NCBI RefSeq assembly: GCF_001006005.1
Contig: NZ_CP011254.1
Location: 3,348,001-3,412,000 of the forward strand
Direction of reading: 5' to 3'
Origin: Serratia fonticola
Lineage (GTDB): Bacteria; Pseudomonadota; Gammaproteobacteria; Enterobacterales; Enterobacteriaceae
Length of the DNA: 64,000 nucleotides
Positions 24,873-34,119 of this stretch are shown here, piece after piece. The notes under the pieces were generated by a model. It searched no databases, was not told where the DNA came from, and saw only the letters and a program-made list of their open reading frames with translations. The position numbers and the translations under genes are program-made. The first letter of the stretch is position 1, and each line of letters opens with the position of its first letter.

Positions 24873-25958
24873 TCAGAAGTTATGCCGCAGTTCCAGCGCC
24901 CAGAACCAGAAGTTGTTGCTGGTTTTATCACCGTTCATCCAGGTTTGTTCCGGGCGGTAGTAACTGTCGACAAACAGCGACGTCTGCTTGGTAAACGGAT
25001 AGATTGCCTGGAAGCCGTAGCGGCTTCGGTCTTTCTCTTTATACACCGTTTCCTGGTTTCTGGAGTCGCGGAAGCTTTGCGTCCCTTTAGTCAACGCCAG
25101 GCGGGTATAAGGCATTAACATCACGCCACTATCGAACTTGTAACGGTAAATCGCCCACAGGAAATGCTCCTTGTTATACAGCGTATTGACCAGTTGCTCA
25201 TCGATATACAGATAGTTCAGCCAGAGGGAGTTTTTCTGGTTAAACGTCAGGTTTGCCCCCGCGAAGTGCTCATTGATCTGGCTCCAGTCGCGTTTGTAAA
25301 CCCCATAATCTCCTTTTGCCCGCGCATAATCCAACTTGCGGTCAATCAGGCGGAAGGAGAGGCTGGCATTAAAACTCAGGCTATCAGAGTACTTATAATA
25401 AGCTTGCGGACGGATCCAGATCTCGTGTCGCTCCTCACCCTTGCGGATATCCCCTTTGTATTCTGGATCGGCCAGTGCCGGGTTGCTGATGGATGGATAA
25501 TGCCAGTTGTCGTTACGATAACCGAGGCGTAATTTGGTGTTGCCAGTTTTCCCTGCCAGAGTAAAGGGAAAGGTTCTGGTGACGCCTGCCTGCCAACGTG
25601 TGCGGTCATATTCTGGCGTATTATCCAGATAGGTTTTCAAAAACTGAACGTCATACAGCCATAATGAATCATTCTGGTAAATAAAGGCACCGACATAAGG
25701 CGAGGTAGCTACGCTGCCACGGATATATTTCCAGCGATCGTCACTGTCTATCTCCTGCTCGGTACCAATATAGGTATCAAAGCGCCAGGTTTGTTGGTGA
25801 ACTTTATCCTGTGCCTCTTTCTTTTCTTTTTCTATTTGCTGAATGCGTTTATTGAGTTTGATGATCTCCTGATCATAATCCGTCTCAGACTCATCAGCCA
25901 ATACCGGTTGTGCCATGAGAATGGCACTGAAAATCACTAGCCCTGTTAAGATCTTCAT
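24873..25958 (-). CDS. Outer-membrane porin, OmpG/KdgM-like, for murein-sugar uptake
   Basis: 361 aa with a signal peptide (ILTGLVIFSAILMAQPVLA). A short coiled coil (KLNKRIQQIEKEKKEAQD) precedes a beta-barrel with many alternating aromatic strands and a C-terminal Phe (FWFWALELRHNF), the outer-membrane sorting signal. Size and strand pattern fit monomeric OmpG/KdgM-type sugar porins; the exact family is uncertain. It lies between nagZ (18 nt) and namZ (36 nt), so probably admits muropeptide or disaccharide fragments. Confidence 0.7.
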   Translation of the reverse strand: MKILTGLVIFSAILMAQPVLADESETDYDQEIIKLNKRIQQIEKEKKEAQDKVHQQTWRFDTYIGTEQEIDSDDRWKYIRGSVATSPYVGAFIYQNDSLWLYDVQFLKTYLDNTPEYDRTRWQAGVTRTFPFTLAGKTGNTKLRLGYRNDNWHYPSISNPALADPEYKGDIRKGEERHEIWIRPQAYYKYSDSLSFNASLSFRLIDRKLDYARAKGDYGVYKRDWSQINEHFAGANLTFNQKNSLWLNYLYIDEQLVNTLYNKEHFLWAIYRYKFDSGVMLMPYTRLALTKGTQSFRDSRNQETVYKEKDRSRYGFQAIYPFTKQTSLFVDSYYRPEQTWMNGDKTSNNFWFWALELRHNF

Positions 25959-25976
25959 GTTTTACCTTCAGAGATA

Positions 25977-27842
25977 TTATAATGCTGTTAATCCGTAACC
26001 GCGTGGGTAGAGCACGTTATTATTATCTGGTGTTTTAATATCAACCGGCAATTTACCGTGAGGCGTTGCAAGGCTATCCCCTGCTGGCCCCTTGAACAGC
26101 GTTCTTAAACCACTGCGAATATTGGTTTCCAGGCTGTTGCGGACGTTATTGGTGACATCAAAACCGGTGATACCATAAATCGCAATGTTAGCCTTTACGC
26201 CCGATAAATAAGCGATGTCATAGGGATTACGCGTAGCAATAACCACCAGAGGAATGTTTTGCTTGTTGGCTACGTCGATGATGCGCTGCGCATTGGCTGG
26301 GTTGAGCTTCAGGTTGTAGGTAGCCAGGATAACCAACTGCTGACCTTGCAGTTGCTGCTCAATTTCTTCGGTCGTCAACGTGTCCTGATCCAGTTTGACC
26401 ACCTGATCTTTGACGTTTAAGCCCACTTTCAACTCGTCGGCAATCTGAGCTAAATGCTTGTTGATTAACTCATTGCGTGGGCCTTCGTCCGAAAAGACCA
26501 TAATGTTGTTTTGTGCTTTAAGCGGATAAGGCAGGACCCGATCGTTTTTGATCAGCGTAATGGCCCGCTCCGAAATGGCGTTTTCCAGATCCTTGTGCGC
26601 CTTGGAAGCGACAATGCTTTCAGCCGTGGCAGCATTATGAGGCGCAGGGGAGATGCGTTTACTGAGCTTGGTATAAATCACCCGCTGGGCGGAATCTTCA
26701 ATGCGTTGCTTCAGCACCGGGTCTTTTTCCGCTTCGGCCTGCAAATAAGCGTACAGTTCGCCGAGTTGTTCAATGCTGGCACTGTCTTTAATTCCTATTG
26801 GCATCAAGACAATATCATTACCGGCTAAAATAGCCTGCTTGATGGACCAATGACGGTCAAAATTGCCGGTAATGGCTCCCATGTCCATGGCATCCGTCAG
26901 GATCAGCCCGTCAAACTTGAGTTGATTACGCAGGGTATCGGTCAAGATCGCTTTGGATAAGGTCGCCGGGGTACCGATTTTCTCTCCCTTGATGTTGGTC
27001 AGGATGGTGCTATCAAGCGCTGGCACCACCACATGGGCGGTCATGATGGCATCGGTATCGGGCATCACGTCGACAAAGGGTTTCAGTTCGGTCTGTTGCC
27101 ATGAAGCCTTATCCGTGTTGACGCTGGGGAGTGCAAAATGGGTATCTGAGGCGACGTTGCCGTGCCCAGGGAAGTGCTTCAGAGAGGTGAGCACCGGATA
27201 TTGGTGAATACCTTCGATATAGCTTCGAGCTAATTGTCCAACCAGAATTGGATCGTCGGAATAAGAGCGAACGCCGATGACTGGATTATTCTGGTTGTTA
27301 TTCACATCCACTACAGGCCCAAAGTTAAAGTTAAACCCAAGGCTGGTTAACTCATAACCATGAATATTCCCAGCCTGTTTGGCTAAATCGGCCACACCGG
27401 TAGCCCCCAAGGCCATATTGCCCGGCATCTCAGTGCCCACACGCAGGCGGGTAACATACCCACCTTCCTGATCGGTACTGATAAACAGCGGTAAGTTACT
27501 CCGTGCGTGCTGGAAATTATTAATCAACTCAACCGTTTGTGGGGTATTAATCAGGTTTTCACGGAACAGGATCACCGAGCCTAAATGATAGTCCGTCATC
27601 ATTTTACTGACGTTGGTATTCATCTCGGTAAAAGGGGTTTTGCTTTCGCTGCCGTTTTCATCCCAGGAACGAATGTCCACCATCAACATTTGTCCGAGTT
27701 TTTCCGCCAAACTCATGTCGGCAATGATCTTTTCAGCTGCGCCTTTGGGGGAGAGCCACATCTCTTTTAGTTGGGTTTCAGGAATAGCGGCAGCATAGCT
27801 TCCGGCACTAAATAAAAATATGGCCGGTATTATTTTTTTCAT
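25977..27842 (-). CDS. nagZ: Exported two-domain GH3 beta-N-acetylglucosaminidase, NagZ-like
   Basis: 621 aa from the ATG at 27842; the open frame extends 63 codons further but only this start gives a signal peptide (KKIIPAIFLFSAGSYAAA). The GH3 barrel has STDQEGGYVTRLR, KHFPGHGNVASDTHFALPS with the Asp-His dyad D233/H235, and the nucleophile D317 in LILTDAMDM. A second alpha/beta domain fills residues 400-621. This is the layout of B. subtilis NagZ (YbbD); the usual Gram-negative NagZ is a 340-aa cytoplasmic protein without the second domain. It should release GlcNAc from peptidoglycan fragments outside the cytoplasm. First gene of the nagZ-porin-namZ operon with a CRP-like site upstream. 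Confidence 0.88.
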   Translation of the reverse strand: MKKIIPAIFLFSAGSYAAAIPETQLKEMWLSPKGAAEKIIADMSLAEKLGQMLMVDIRSWDENGSESKTPFTEMNTNVSKMMTDYHLGSVILFRENLINTPQTVELINNFQHARSNLPLFISTDQEGGYVTRLRVGTEMPGNMALGATGVADLAKQAGNIHGYELTSLGFNFNFGPVVDVNNNQNNPVIGVRSYSDDPILVGQLARSYIEGIHQYPVLTSLKHFPGHGNVASDTHFALPSVNTDKASWQQTELKPFVDVMPDTDAIMTAHVVVPALDSTILTNIKGEKIGTPATLSKAILTDTLRNQLKFDGLILTDAMDMGAITGNFDRHWSIKQAILAGNDIVLMPIGIKDSASIEQLGELYAYLQAEAEKDPVLKQRIEDSAQRVIYTKLSKRISPAPHNAATAESIVASKAHKDLENAISERAITLIKNDRVLPYPLKAQNNIMVFSDEGPRNELINKHLAQIADELKVGLNVKDQVVKLDQDTLTTEEIEQQLQGQQLVILATYNLKLNPANAQRIIDVANKQNIPLVVIATRNPYDIAYLSGVKANIAIYGITGFDVTNNVRNSLETNIRSGLRTLFKGPAGDSLATPHGKLPVDIKTPDNNNVLYPRGYGLTAL

Positions 27843-27898
27843 GGGATGACTCCGAGGTATCAATTTCCGGCGATTGTACATTCCAAAGCAGGTAATAA

Positions 27899-27914
27899 AG
27901 TGATAATTATCACA
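27899..27914. promoter_or_regulatory. CRP-like site upstream of nagZ
   Basis: AGTGA-N6-TCACA, within the perfect palindrome GTGATAATTATCAC, 57-72 nt before the nagZ start. Nine of ten consensus positions match. Confidence 0.65.
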
Positions 27915-28121
27915 GTTGATCGATTCGTGTTTGTGATGCGCAAAGGAATAATGCCGGTTTTTTATACCAGCATTGTATCGCGCAGCTTGATTGGTAAAGG
28001 GGGCGAGCAAAGAATAACCCTTTAAGGGCAAGAATATCTTGCGATAATTATTTTAATCTCGTCATAAAAAGTTAAGATAATTCTTGTCATTGTTTTAATG
28101 GTATTCGGTTTTTTCTGGGGG

Positions 28122-28982
28122 TCAGTCGTCCAGGTTATTAATGGTCATGCTCGCATTCAGCACCAGAGGTTTGGCGCTCTCTTTGCGTTGTTGCATTAAC
28201 GCCAGGAAAATCAAATCCGTCAGGGTATTCTGTGCGGTTCTGGACGAAATCGAAGAGCTACGCCACTCGTTTTCATCAGAGACACTTTCCAATACATAAT
28301 CGGCTATTTTGGCTAAAGGATTATCTTTGCTGCCGGTTATGGCGACCACTGTCGCTCCCTGTGCTTTTGCCATGGAGGCGGCGATATGCATATCTTTCCT
28401 GCGGCCACTGAAAGAAATCACGATTTGTACGTCTTTGGCGGTTAGCGCCTGCGCGGTGGCAATCTGGACGTGAAGATCGGCTTCCACCAGGCTCAGGATA
28501 CCGATCTTTTGTAATTTATAGCTCAGATCTTTGGCGGTGAGGCCAGAGCCCCAAATGCCGACGATCTGCACGCGCTGGGCGTTATCGATGGCATCGACCA
28601 CCTGTTGGAAAATGGCGAAATTGATCCTTTTTGTCGTCTCGACGATTGCGGCATTTTTCTCATGGGCCAGCTTTTGTGCCACAACCATCAATGAATCTTC
28701 CGACGAGATGGCGTTATGCAAGGCCTTGTGCGGAGAGGACTTGAACAGGTTATTTCTACCCAGCTCCTCACTGATGGCAATTTTCAGGGCAGGGAAGCCT
28801 TTCATACCGATTTTCTGGCTAAACTTGACGATGGCAGACTGGCTGACCCCCGCATCTTCAGCAAACTGGGAAGAAGACATGCCCAGGACGGCTTCCGGGT
28901 TATCAAGGATATATTTAGCGATTTTTTGCTGGTTTTCGGCCAGGCTTGGCAACAACCAGGTGATTTCGTTCAGGACTGACAT
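28122..28982 (-). CDS. murR: MurR/RpiR-family regulator of MurNAc genes
   Basis: 286 aa from the ATG at 28982 (MSVLNEITWLLPSL). N-terminal RpiR-type HTH (SSSQFAEDAGVSQSAIVKFS) and C-terminal SIS domain (VQIVGIWGSGLTAKDLSYKL, IVISFSGRRKDMHIAASMAK) that in MurR binds MurNAc-6-phosphate. It is divergent from murQ with 228 nt between starts, the classical murR-murQP arrangement, so it very likely represses murQP and possibly the nagZ operon next to it. Confidence 0.9.
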   Translation of the reverse strand: MSVLNEITWLLPSLAENQQKIAKYILDNPEAVLGMSSSQFAEDAGVSQSAIVKFSQKIGMKGFPALKIAISEELGRNNLFKSSPHKALHNAISSEDSLMVVAQKLAHEKNAAIVETTKRINFAIFQQVVDAIDNAQRVQIVGIWGSGLTAKDLSYKLQKIGILSLVEADLHVQIATAQALTAKDVQIVISFSGRRKDMHIAASMAKAQGATVVAITGSKDNPLAKIADYVLESVSDENEWRSSSISSRTAQNTLTDLIFLALMQQRKESAKPLVLNASMTINNLDD

Positions 28983-29136
28983 CAACAATATCTCCACTGT
29001 GTGTAATAGATTATTCCAGTTAGGGGGCTTTTCATTCCTTTGACTTATTTATTTGAAATTGTTGGAAATTAAATTTTAAATGGCGGTTGTTTTTCCGCTT
29101 TATTCCTGATTTAGCTCTCGGCGAGAATAGATTTAC

Positions 29137-29152
29137 CGTGACGATTATCACA
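29137..29152. promoter_or_regulatory. CRP-like site upstream of murQ
   Basis: CGTGA-N6-TCACA, nine of ten consensus positions, 59-74 nt before the murQ ATG. E. coli murQP is known to depend on cAMP-CRP. Confidence 0.65.
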
Positions 29153-29210
29153 TTTGCCGAATAAATAATTCCTTAACATTGTCGAAAATCTTAACCCATT
29201 GGAAGCCCCT

Positions 29211-30119
29211 ATGAAGATAAATTTAAGCCAGATGGTGACGGAAAGCCGCAACCCGGCCAGTTCGCAAATTGATACGCTGCCCACACTGGATATGCTCGCC
29301 GTGATCAACAGCGAAGACCAAAAAGTGCCGCTGGCGGTAGCCGCCACCTTGCCAGAAATCGCCAGGGTAGTGGATCTGGTGGTGGAGGCTTTTGCCAACG
29401 GTGGCCGATTGATTTATTGCGGAGCGGGCACCTCTGGCCGGTTGGGGATCCTGGATGCCAGTGAGTGCCCACCTACTTACGGCACGCCGCGTGAGCAGGT
29501 AGTTGGTCTGATTGCCGGGGGCCATGCCGCGATTTTGCAGGCGGTGGAAAATGCCGAAGATAGTCCGCAAATGGGCGAGCAGGATCTGCGTAATCTCGAT
29601 TTCAACGCGCGTGATGTGTTGGTCGGCATCGCAGCGAGCGGCCGCACCCCTTATGTGCTGGGGGCAATAGCTTATGCCCGTAGCGTTGGGGCGACTGCCG
29701 TAGCCATCTCATGCAATCCGAATAGCGAAATGGGTCAGGCAGCCGATATCGCGATTGAACCGGTGGTAGGCCCAGAAGTGGTGACAGGTTCATCGCGGAT
29801 GAAAGCGGGAACGGCGCAGAAGTTAATCCTGAATATGATCACCACCGGGGCGATGATCCGCAGCGGCAAGGTTTACAGCAACCTGATGGTCGACGTGGAA
29901 GCCACCAACGCCAAGCTGATACAGCGCCAGGTCAATATCGTGGTCGAAGCCACGGAGTGCAGCCCTGAAGAGGCGGAAGAGGCACTTAATCAATGTCAGC
30001 GCCACTGCAAAACCGCGATTGTGATGATCCTCGGCGGCTTGTCTGCACCTGAGGCCAGCGCGGTTTTGAGTAAAAACAAAGGATTTATCCGTCAAGCACT
30101 GCAAGGGATACAGGCATAA
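29211..30119 (+). CDS. murQ: N-acetylmuramic acid 6-phosphate etherase
   Basis: 302 aa from the ATG at 29211 with GGAAG six bases upstream; an in-frame TTG at 29199 is not needed. The SIS domain has [25 protein letters not shown], the MurQ signature with the catalytic Glu, and later [13 protein letters not shown] and [19 protein letters not shown]. It converts MurNAc-6-P to GlcNAc-6-P and D-lactate in the cytoplasm. murP starts 2 nt after its stop. Confidence 0.96.
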   Translation: MKINLSQMVTESRNPASSQIDTLPTLDMLAVINSEDQKVPLAVAATLPEIARVVDLVVEAFANGGRLIYCGAGTSGRLGILDASECPPTYGTPREQVVGLIAGGHAAILQAVENAEDSPQMGEQDLRNLDFNARDVLVGIAASGRTPYVLGAIAYARSVGATAVAISCNPNSEMGQAADIAIEPVVGPEVVTGSSRMKAGTAQKLILNMITTGAMIRSGKVYSNLMVDVEATNAKLIQRQVNIVVEATECSPEEAEEALNQCQRHCKTAIVMILGGLSAPEASAVLSKNKGFIRQALQGIQA

Positions 30120-30121
30120 CC

Positions 30122-31573
30122 ATGGCGAAAATAACCGTTCCGATGATAGAGCAAATTTTACTTCTGGTAGGCGGCAGTAAAAATATCATTATCTGCGGTA
30201 ACTGCATGACCAGGCTGCGTCTGACGTTAAAAGATCGTCAGCAAATACGGCTTGAAGAGTTGAAGAAGATCCCTGGCGTGATGGGGGTAGTTAACGGCGA
30301 CGATCAACTGCAGGTTATCCTCGGCCCTGGCAAAGCGCAAACTGCCAGCGAGATGATGAATGCGTTGTTAACGGCGCAGCCGCAGCAGGAACGGGGGAAT
30401 GCCGAGCAAGCTGACTTGCAGGCCCTGGCAAGTGAAAACAAGCAGCAGATGAAAGCCAAGCAAAATAGCGCGGTGCATAATTTCCTGACTAAATTTGCCA
30501 CGATTTTTACGCCGTTGATCCCAGGTTTTATTGCCGCAGGGCTGTTGTTGGGGATCGCTACCCTGATGCAGCAAACGCTGATCGTGGAGGGAGTGGCACC
30601 GGCCGCATGGCTCAAAGGGCTGATCGCTTACATGAAAGTGTTCAGCATCGGTTTGTTTACCTTCCTTAGTATCCTGATTGGCTTTAATACTCAGAAGGCC
30701 TTTGGTGGCACCGGGGTTAACGGTGCGATCATCGCTTCGCTGTTTGTTTTACGCTATGTACCGGAAGGAACTACCGGCTACTACGCAGGGATGAGCGACT
30801 TTTTTGGGCTGGCGATCGACCCACGCGGTAACATTATTGGGGTGCTACTGGCCTGTATCTTGGGCGCATGGATCGAAAGGCAGGTGCGCCGGGTGATCCC
30901 CGATAATCTGGATATGATCCTGACTTCGTCAATTACCCTGCTGATCACTGGCGCCATTACCTTTGTGGTGATTATGCCGGTTGGCGGTGAGTTGTTTAAG
31001 GGCATGTCATGGCTGTTTATGCACTTGAACGGCAACCCGTTCGGTACCGCCATTCTGGCCGGGTTGTTCCTGATCGCCGTTGTGTTTGGCATTCATCAGG
31101 GCTTTGTGCCGGTTTACTTTGCCTTGATGGATGCGCAGGGCTTCAACTCGCTGTTCCCTATTCTGGCGATGGCCGGTGCAGGGCAGGTGGGGGCGTCACT
31201 GGCGCTATTTGCTCGCTCTCCTAAAGGCTCTCTGCTTCGTACCCAGATTAAAGGTGCCATTTTCCCCGGCCTGCTGGGGATTGGTGAGCCGCTGATTTAC
31301 GGCGTCACCTTACCGCGTCTGAAGCCTTTCGTTACTGCCTGTCTTGGGGGCGCGGTCGGTGGGTTCTTTATCGGTCTGGTTGCCTGGATGGGGTTGCCGG
31401 TGGGGCTGAATACGGTGTTTGGTCCTTCGGGCCTGGTGTCGATCCCATTAATGACCTCAGCCAACGGGATTTTTGCCGGCATGCTGGTGTATGTCGCCGG
31501 TATTTTGATCTCCTATATCGCCGGCTTTATTCTGACCTGGTTGTTTGGCAGCAAGGATGTTGATTTAAGCTGA
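30122..31573 (+). CDS. murP: PTS EIIBC for N-acetylmuramic acid
   Basis: 483 aa. The EIIB domain (1-90) has the phospho-cysteine C28 in [12 protein letters not shown]. The EIIC domain (about 120-475) has ten or so membrane segments with [19 protein letters not shown]. No EIIA domain is present, so phosphate should come from the glucose EIIA (Crr), as in E. coli MurP. It imports and phosphorylates MurNAc, feeding MurQ. A terminator follows. Confidence 0.95.
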   Translation: MAKITVPMIEQILLLVGGSKNIIICGNCMTRLRLTLKDRQQIRLEELKKIPGVMGVVNGDDQLQVILGPGKAQTASEMMNALLTAQPQQERGNAEQADLQALASENKQQMKAKQNSAVHNFLTKFATIFTPLIPGFIAAGLLLGIATLMQQTLIVEGVAPAAWLKGLIAYMKVFSIGLFTFLSILIGFNTQKAFGGTGVNGAIIASLFVLRYVPEGTTGYYAGMSDFFGLAIDPRGNIIGVLLACILGAWIERQVRRVIPDNLDMILTSSITLLITGAITFVVIMPVGGELFKGMSWLFMHLNGNPFGTAILAGLFLIAVVFGIHQGFVPVYFALMDAQGFNSLFPILAMAGAGQVGASLALFARSPKGSLLRTQIKGAIFPGLLGIGEPLIYGVTLPRLKPFVTACLGGAVGGFFIGLVAWMGLPVGLNTVFGPSGLVSIPLMTSANGIFAGMLVYVAGILISYIAGFILTWLFGSKDVDLS

Positions 31574-31592
31574 TTTAATATTATTGCGAAAT

Positions 31593-31617
31593 AGCCCTGC
31601 TTGCAGGGCTGTTTTTT
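31593..31617 (+). terminator. Rho-independent terminator of murQP
   Basis: AGCCCTGC and GCAGGGCT form a perfect 8-bp stem with a 2-nt loop, then GTTTTTT, 20 nt after the murP stop. Confidence 0.92.
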
Positions 31618-31721
31618 ATCCCCATCTAGCAGCTTTTGCACTCTCCAAGATTTCGCCTACGCTTGAAGTTATGATTCACTGGGATATACTTGTTAGAATG
31701 AAAGATAAAGGTATCTTATGA

Positions 31722-32558
31722 ATGATTTATATCATTGAAAATCGCGTGCTTTTCAATATGGATGAAAACGCGTTTACGCTTCTTGAGGATGGGAATGAGA
31801 AAATAATCATTTCTAATCCGGCTCGGCGTGTCCTGGCCTTGCTTATCGAACAGCATGGTTCCATCGTACTACGCGAGACTCTGTTCCAGAAGGTTTGGGA
31901 TGATTATGGTTTGATTTCAAGCAATAACAATCTCAATCAATGTATCAGTAAATTGCGGAAAATCATTTCCAGCTTAGGTATCGAATCAGAATTTATCGTA
32001 ACCATTCCTAAAATTGGTTTCTTGATCAAGAAAGAAACCAAAGTGCAAGTTTATCTTGAATCTGAAAAGCAGGAAATCCTTGATGAAAAGCCTTTAATTC
32101 ATGATGATAAATCACATGAAACCGTTTTGCTTAAAGAAAAGCCAACTCCAGTTGTCGATATAAATAACAAAAATAATATCAAAAAATCTGTCGTGGTTTA
32201 TCTTTTTCTCGCTCTAAGCTTTTGTTTAATCTCATTTTTTGTAATCTTAAGTTACGATAAAAAACCTATGCAACTTAACCATTTTGTTGCAAATTTTGGT
32301 GAGTGTAAATTGTACTCTGTGACACCCATTACTAAGAGTGAAAATGAAAAATTTATAGCTCGAGCCAAATGTTTTATGGCCGATAAAAATATGGTTTGCA
32401 AAAGTAATGATGCCTTCATATTTCATACTGAATCAACGTTATCTCCTATTAACACCGGCTCCTTTCGTGAGTTTATGGCAAGATGCGAGGTGGGTAAAGA
32501 CAACCGCATAGAATCATGCCAGAGTTTTTATAGAAATGATAGGAAATGCAATGAGTAA
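31722..32558 (+). CDS. ToxR/CadC-like membrane-anchored winged-helix regulator
   Basis: 278 aa. OmpR-type winged HTH at residues 20-105 (ISNPARRVLALLIEQHGSIV, SNNNLNQCISKLRKIISSLG, IPKIGFLIKK). One membrane helix (about 153-175, VVVYLFLALSFCLISFFVIL) is followed by a periplasmic part of about 100 residues with several Cys. This one-component design senses periplasmic signals and binds DNA from the membrane. Codons are AT-rich. The next gene overlaps its end by 8 nt and encodes a membrane-anchored periplasmic protein, reminiscent of ToxR/ToxS pairs. Targets are unknown; the nearby fimbrial operon is a candidate. Confidence 0.85.
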   Translation: MIYIIENRVLFNMDENAFTLLEDGNEKIIISNPARRVLALLIEQHGSIVLRETLFQKVWDDYGLISSNNNLNQCISKLRKIISSLGIESEFIVTIPKIGFLIKKETKVQVYLESEKQEILDEKPLIHDDKSHETVLLKEKPTPVVDINNKNNIKKSVVVYLFLALSFCLISFFVILSYDKKPMQLNHFVANFGECKLYSVTPITKSENEKFIARAKCFMADKNMVCKSNDAFIFHTESTLSPINTGSFREFMARCEVGKDNRIESCQSFYRNDRKCNE

Positions 32559-33090
32559 TATAAAAACAAAAAACATAATAATCTCTACTGTATTGGTGAC
32601 GGCAGTACTTGTTCTATATGCTATTTATACCGTATTCAGTTACCAAAACAATCGCGTGGATGAGCCCATTTATAACTACGGTTGTCGTGGTAATATTAGT
32701 GTGGAAAGCATATACAATGACAAACTTGTGACTATGAATGCCAATGTTTACTTCTCATTCTTGAATTCGCACAATATTATTTACGCAATAAGTGGCACCG
32801 CGACAATGTATAATGAAAAAAATGAAGTCATAAAAAAGCAAACGATCTTAAGAAATATTTACTATAGTTATCGAGTTGAGAGTGTTAGACAGCATACTTA
32901 TACATTGAACAGTGAGCGTATCGATGTCAATGCAATCGATAATATTGATAACAATTTCGCAAGCCTTGTCATGTTTGACAGCATGTTCAAAGTGGGCTAT
33001 AACGATATAGTAGTGATTAAACCGAAAACCGAGAATACTATTTTAATTTCGAATAATCAGTCACCTTTTATGATGTGTGTGTATCATTAA
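32551..33090 (+). CDS. FidL-like membrane-anchored protein
   Basis: 179 aa from the ATG at 32551, which has AGGAA upstream and overlaps the regulator stop. One N-terminal membrane anchor (IISTVLVTAVLVLYAIYTVF) and a periplasmic domain starting YGCRGNISVES. Size, topology and position after a CadC-like regulator resemble the FidL-like proteins of enterobacteria, an assignment made from memory. It may modulate the upstream regulator. Confidence 0.6.
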   Translation: MSNIKTKNIIISTVLVTAVLVLYAIYTVFSYQNNRVDEPIYNYGCRGNISVESIYNDKLVTMNANVYFSFLNSHNIIYAISGTATMYNEKNEVIKKQTILRNIYYSYRVESVRQHTYTLNSERIDVNAIDNIDNNFASLVMFDSMFKVGYNDIVVIKPKTENTILISNNQSPFMMCVYH

Positions 33091-33120
33091 ATTTCTTGGG
33101 AAACTAGCAGAAATCAACGC

Positions 33121-33399
33121 CTATCGATAATAAAAGTACAGGCTAAAACCACATGCCAATGCATAGCGTTTGAGCGTTTTAAAGCTGGCGTGTGTCGGTT
33201 TCTTTTCCAAACGGCTAATTGCTGGTGGTGTGACTCCCAGTCTTTTTGCGACTTCTGCCTGGCTTAATCCCGCTTCTTCACGCATTTTTTGTAGAATATA
33301 CTCTAACTCAACCTCTTCTTTCAATTTTTGATCGTCGTACTGAACTCGCGGATCTTCCAGTGCTTTCACCAGCGATCTGGCATTGTTTCTAAACTCCAT
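33121..33399 (-). CDS. XRE-type HTH protein (HigA/antitoxin-like), no toxin partner
   Basis: 92 aa. HTH at residues 44-65 (AGLSQAEVAKRLGVTPPAIS) with the HigA-type continuation RLEKKPTHASFKTLKRYALA. The N-terminus (NNARSLVKALEDP) is also antitoxin-like. Normally a RelE/HigB-type toxin gene would sit directly upstream or downstream. Here only 58 nt separate it from the LuxR gene upstream, and the convergent FidL-like gene is downstream. An inverted repeat just before the start suggests autoregulation. Confidence 0.75.
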   Translation of the reverse strand: MEFRNNARSLVKALEDPRVQYDDQKLKEEVELEYILQKMREEAGLSQAEVAKRLGVTPPAISRLEKKPTHASFKTLKRYALACGFSLYFYYR

Positions 33400-33419
33400 T
33401 GAAGACCTTCCTCATCCAA

Positions 33420-33434
33420 ACCAATGATATTGGT
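33420..33434. promoter_or_regulatory. Inverted repeat, probable operator of the XRE gene
   Basis: ACCAAT-GAT-ATTGGT, perfect 6-bp arms with a 3-bp spacer, 21 nt before the ATG of the XRE gene and between it and the end of the LuxR gene. Confidence 0.5.
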
Positions 33435-33457
33435 CTGGCCTACTCTCAGTATAAATA

Positions 33458-34105
33458 TCATTTTGGCGGTTCTTTCAGTACCATCGTGCTAATATTTTTA
33501 ACTTCGGAAAGTCCCACTAATAATTGAAGGAACTGTGGCGAGGTAAGTCCTAACTTTCTCATGGCGTTCATTTTATGCGCGCTGACGGTTTTAATATTTA
33601 TTCCTGCCATCTTGCCAATGGCCGCAGGCGTTATTTTTCGAGCCAAACTGTTTAATACAAACCACTCCCGCTGTGAGAGGGGTTTATTAGCACCATTAGC
33701 TTCTTTCTTTTCAATAATGCCTGGGCTAGCATATTGGTTATTAGTATTGACGGACTGAGTAACAACACGATGGATAAACTGTAGGGTCTCTTTTTTTGAC
33801 AATAAATGGAACATTTTAAATGAAGTAAGGGAATGTAAAATCTCCATCTCTTTACTCTCGGTTAAAATAATGACTCTGTTATTAATGCAATCTCTTTTTA
33901 AGGCTGAAAAATAATTAATTAAATCATAAGTCGGCATAGTATACTGCTGGATAGAACGCTGCATTTTATAAACGCCTAGCTCAGAATACGCATTCTCCAA
34001 CAAATAATTAAGCCCCATCTCCGTACAAAAATCATTAAAAAAAACAATAAAGCACGATCCCTGACTCATTGGTTCCAAGTCATTTATTTCTTGCCAAACC
34101 GCCAT
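33458..34105 (-). CDS. LuxR-type HTH regulator at the end of the fimbrial operon
   Basis: 215 aa. The C-terminal LuxR HTH reads LSQREWFVLNSLARKITPAA, IGKMAGINIKTVSAHKMNAM, RKLGL. The N-terminal 140 residues resemble a degenerate receiver domain without the usual Asp cluster. GGAGA precedes the ATG and the gene starts 14 nt after the adhesin stop, so it is the last gene of the fimbrial operon. Probably adjusts fimbrial expression or cross-regulates other adhesins or motility. Confidence 0.82.
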   Translation of the reverse strand: MAVWQEINDLEPMSQGSCFIVFFNDFCTEMGLNYLLENAYSELGVYKMQRSIQQYTMPTYDLINYFSALKRDCINNRVIILTESKEMEILHSLTSFKMFHLLSKKETLQFIHRVVTQSVNTNNQYASPGIIEKKEANGANKPLSQREWFVLNSLARKITPAAIGKMAGINIKTVSAHKMNAMRKLGLTSPQFLQLLVGLSEVKNISTMVLKEPPK

Positions 34106-34119
34106 GTTATCTCCAAGTA

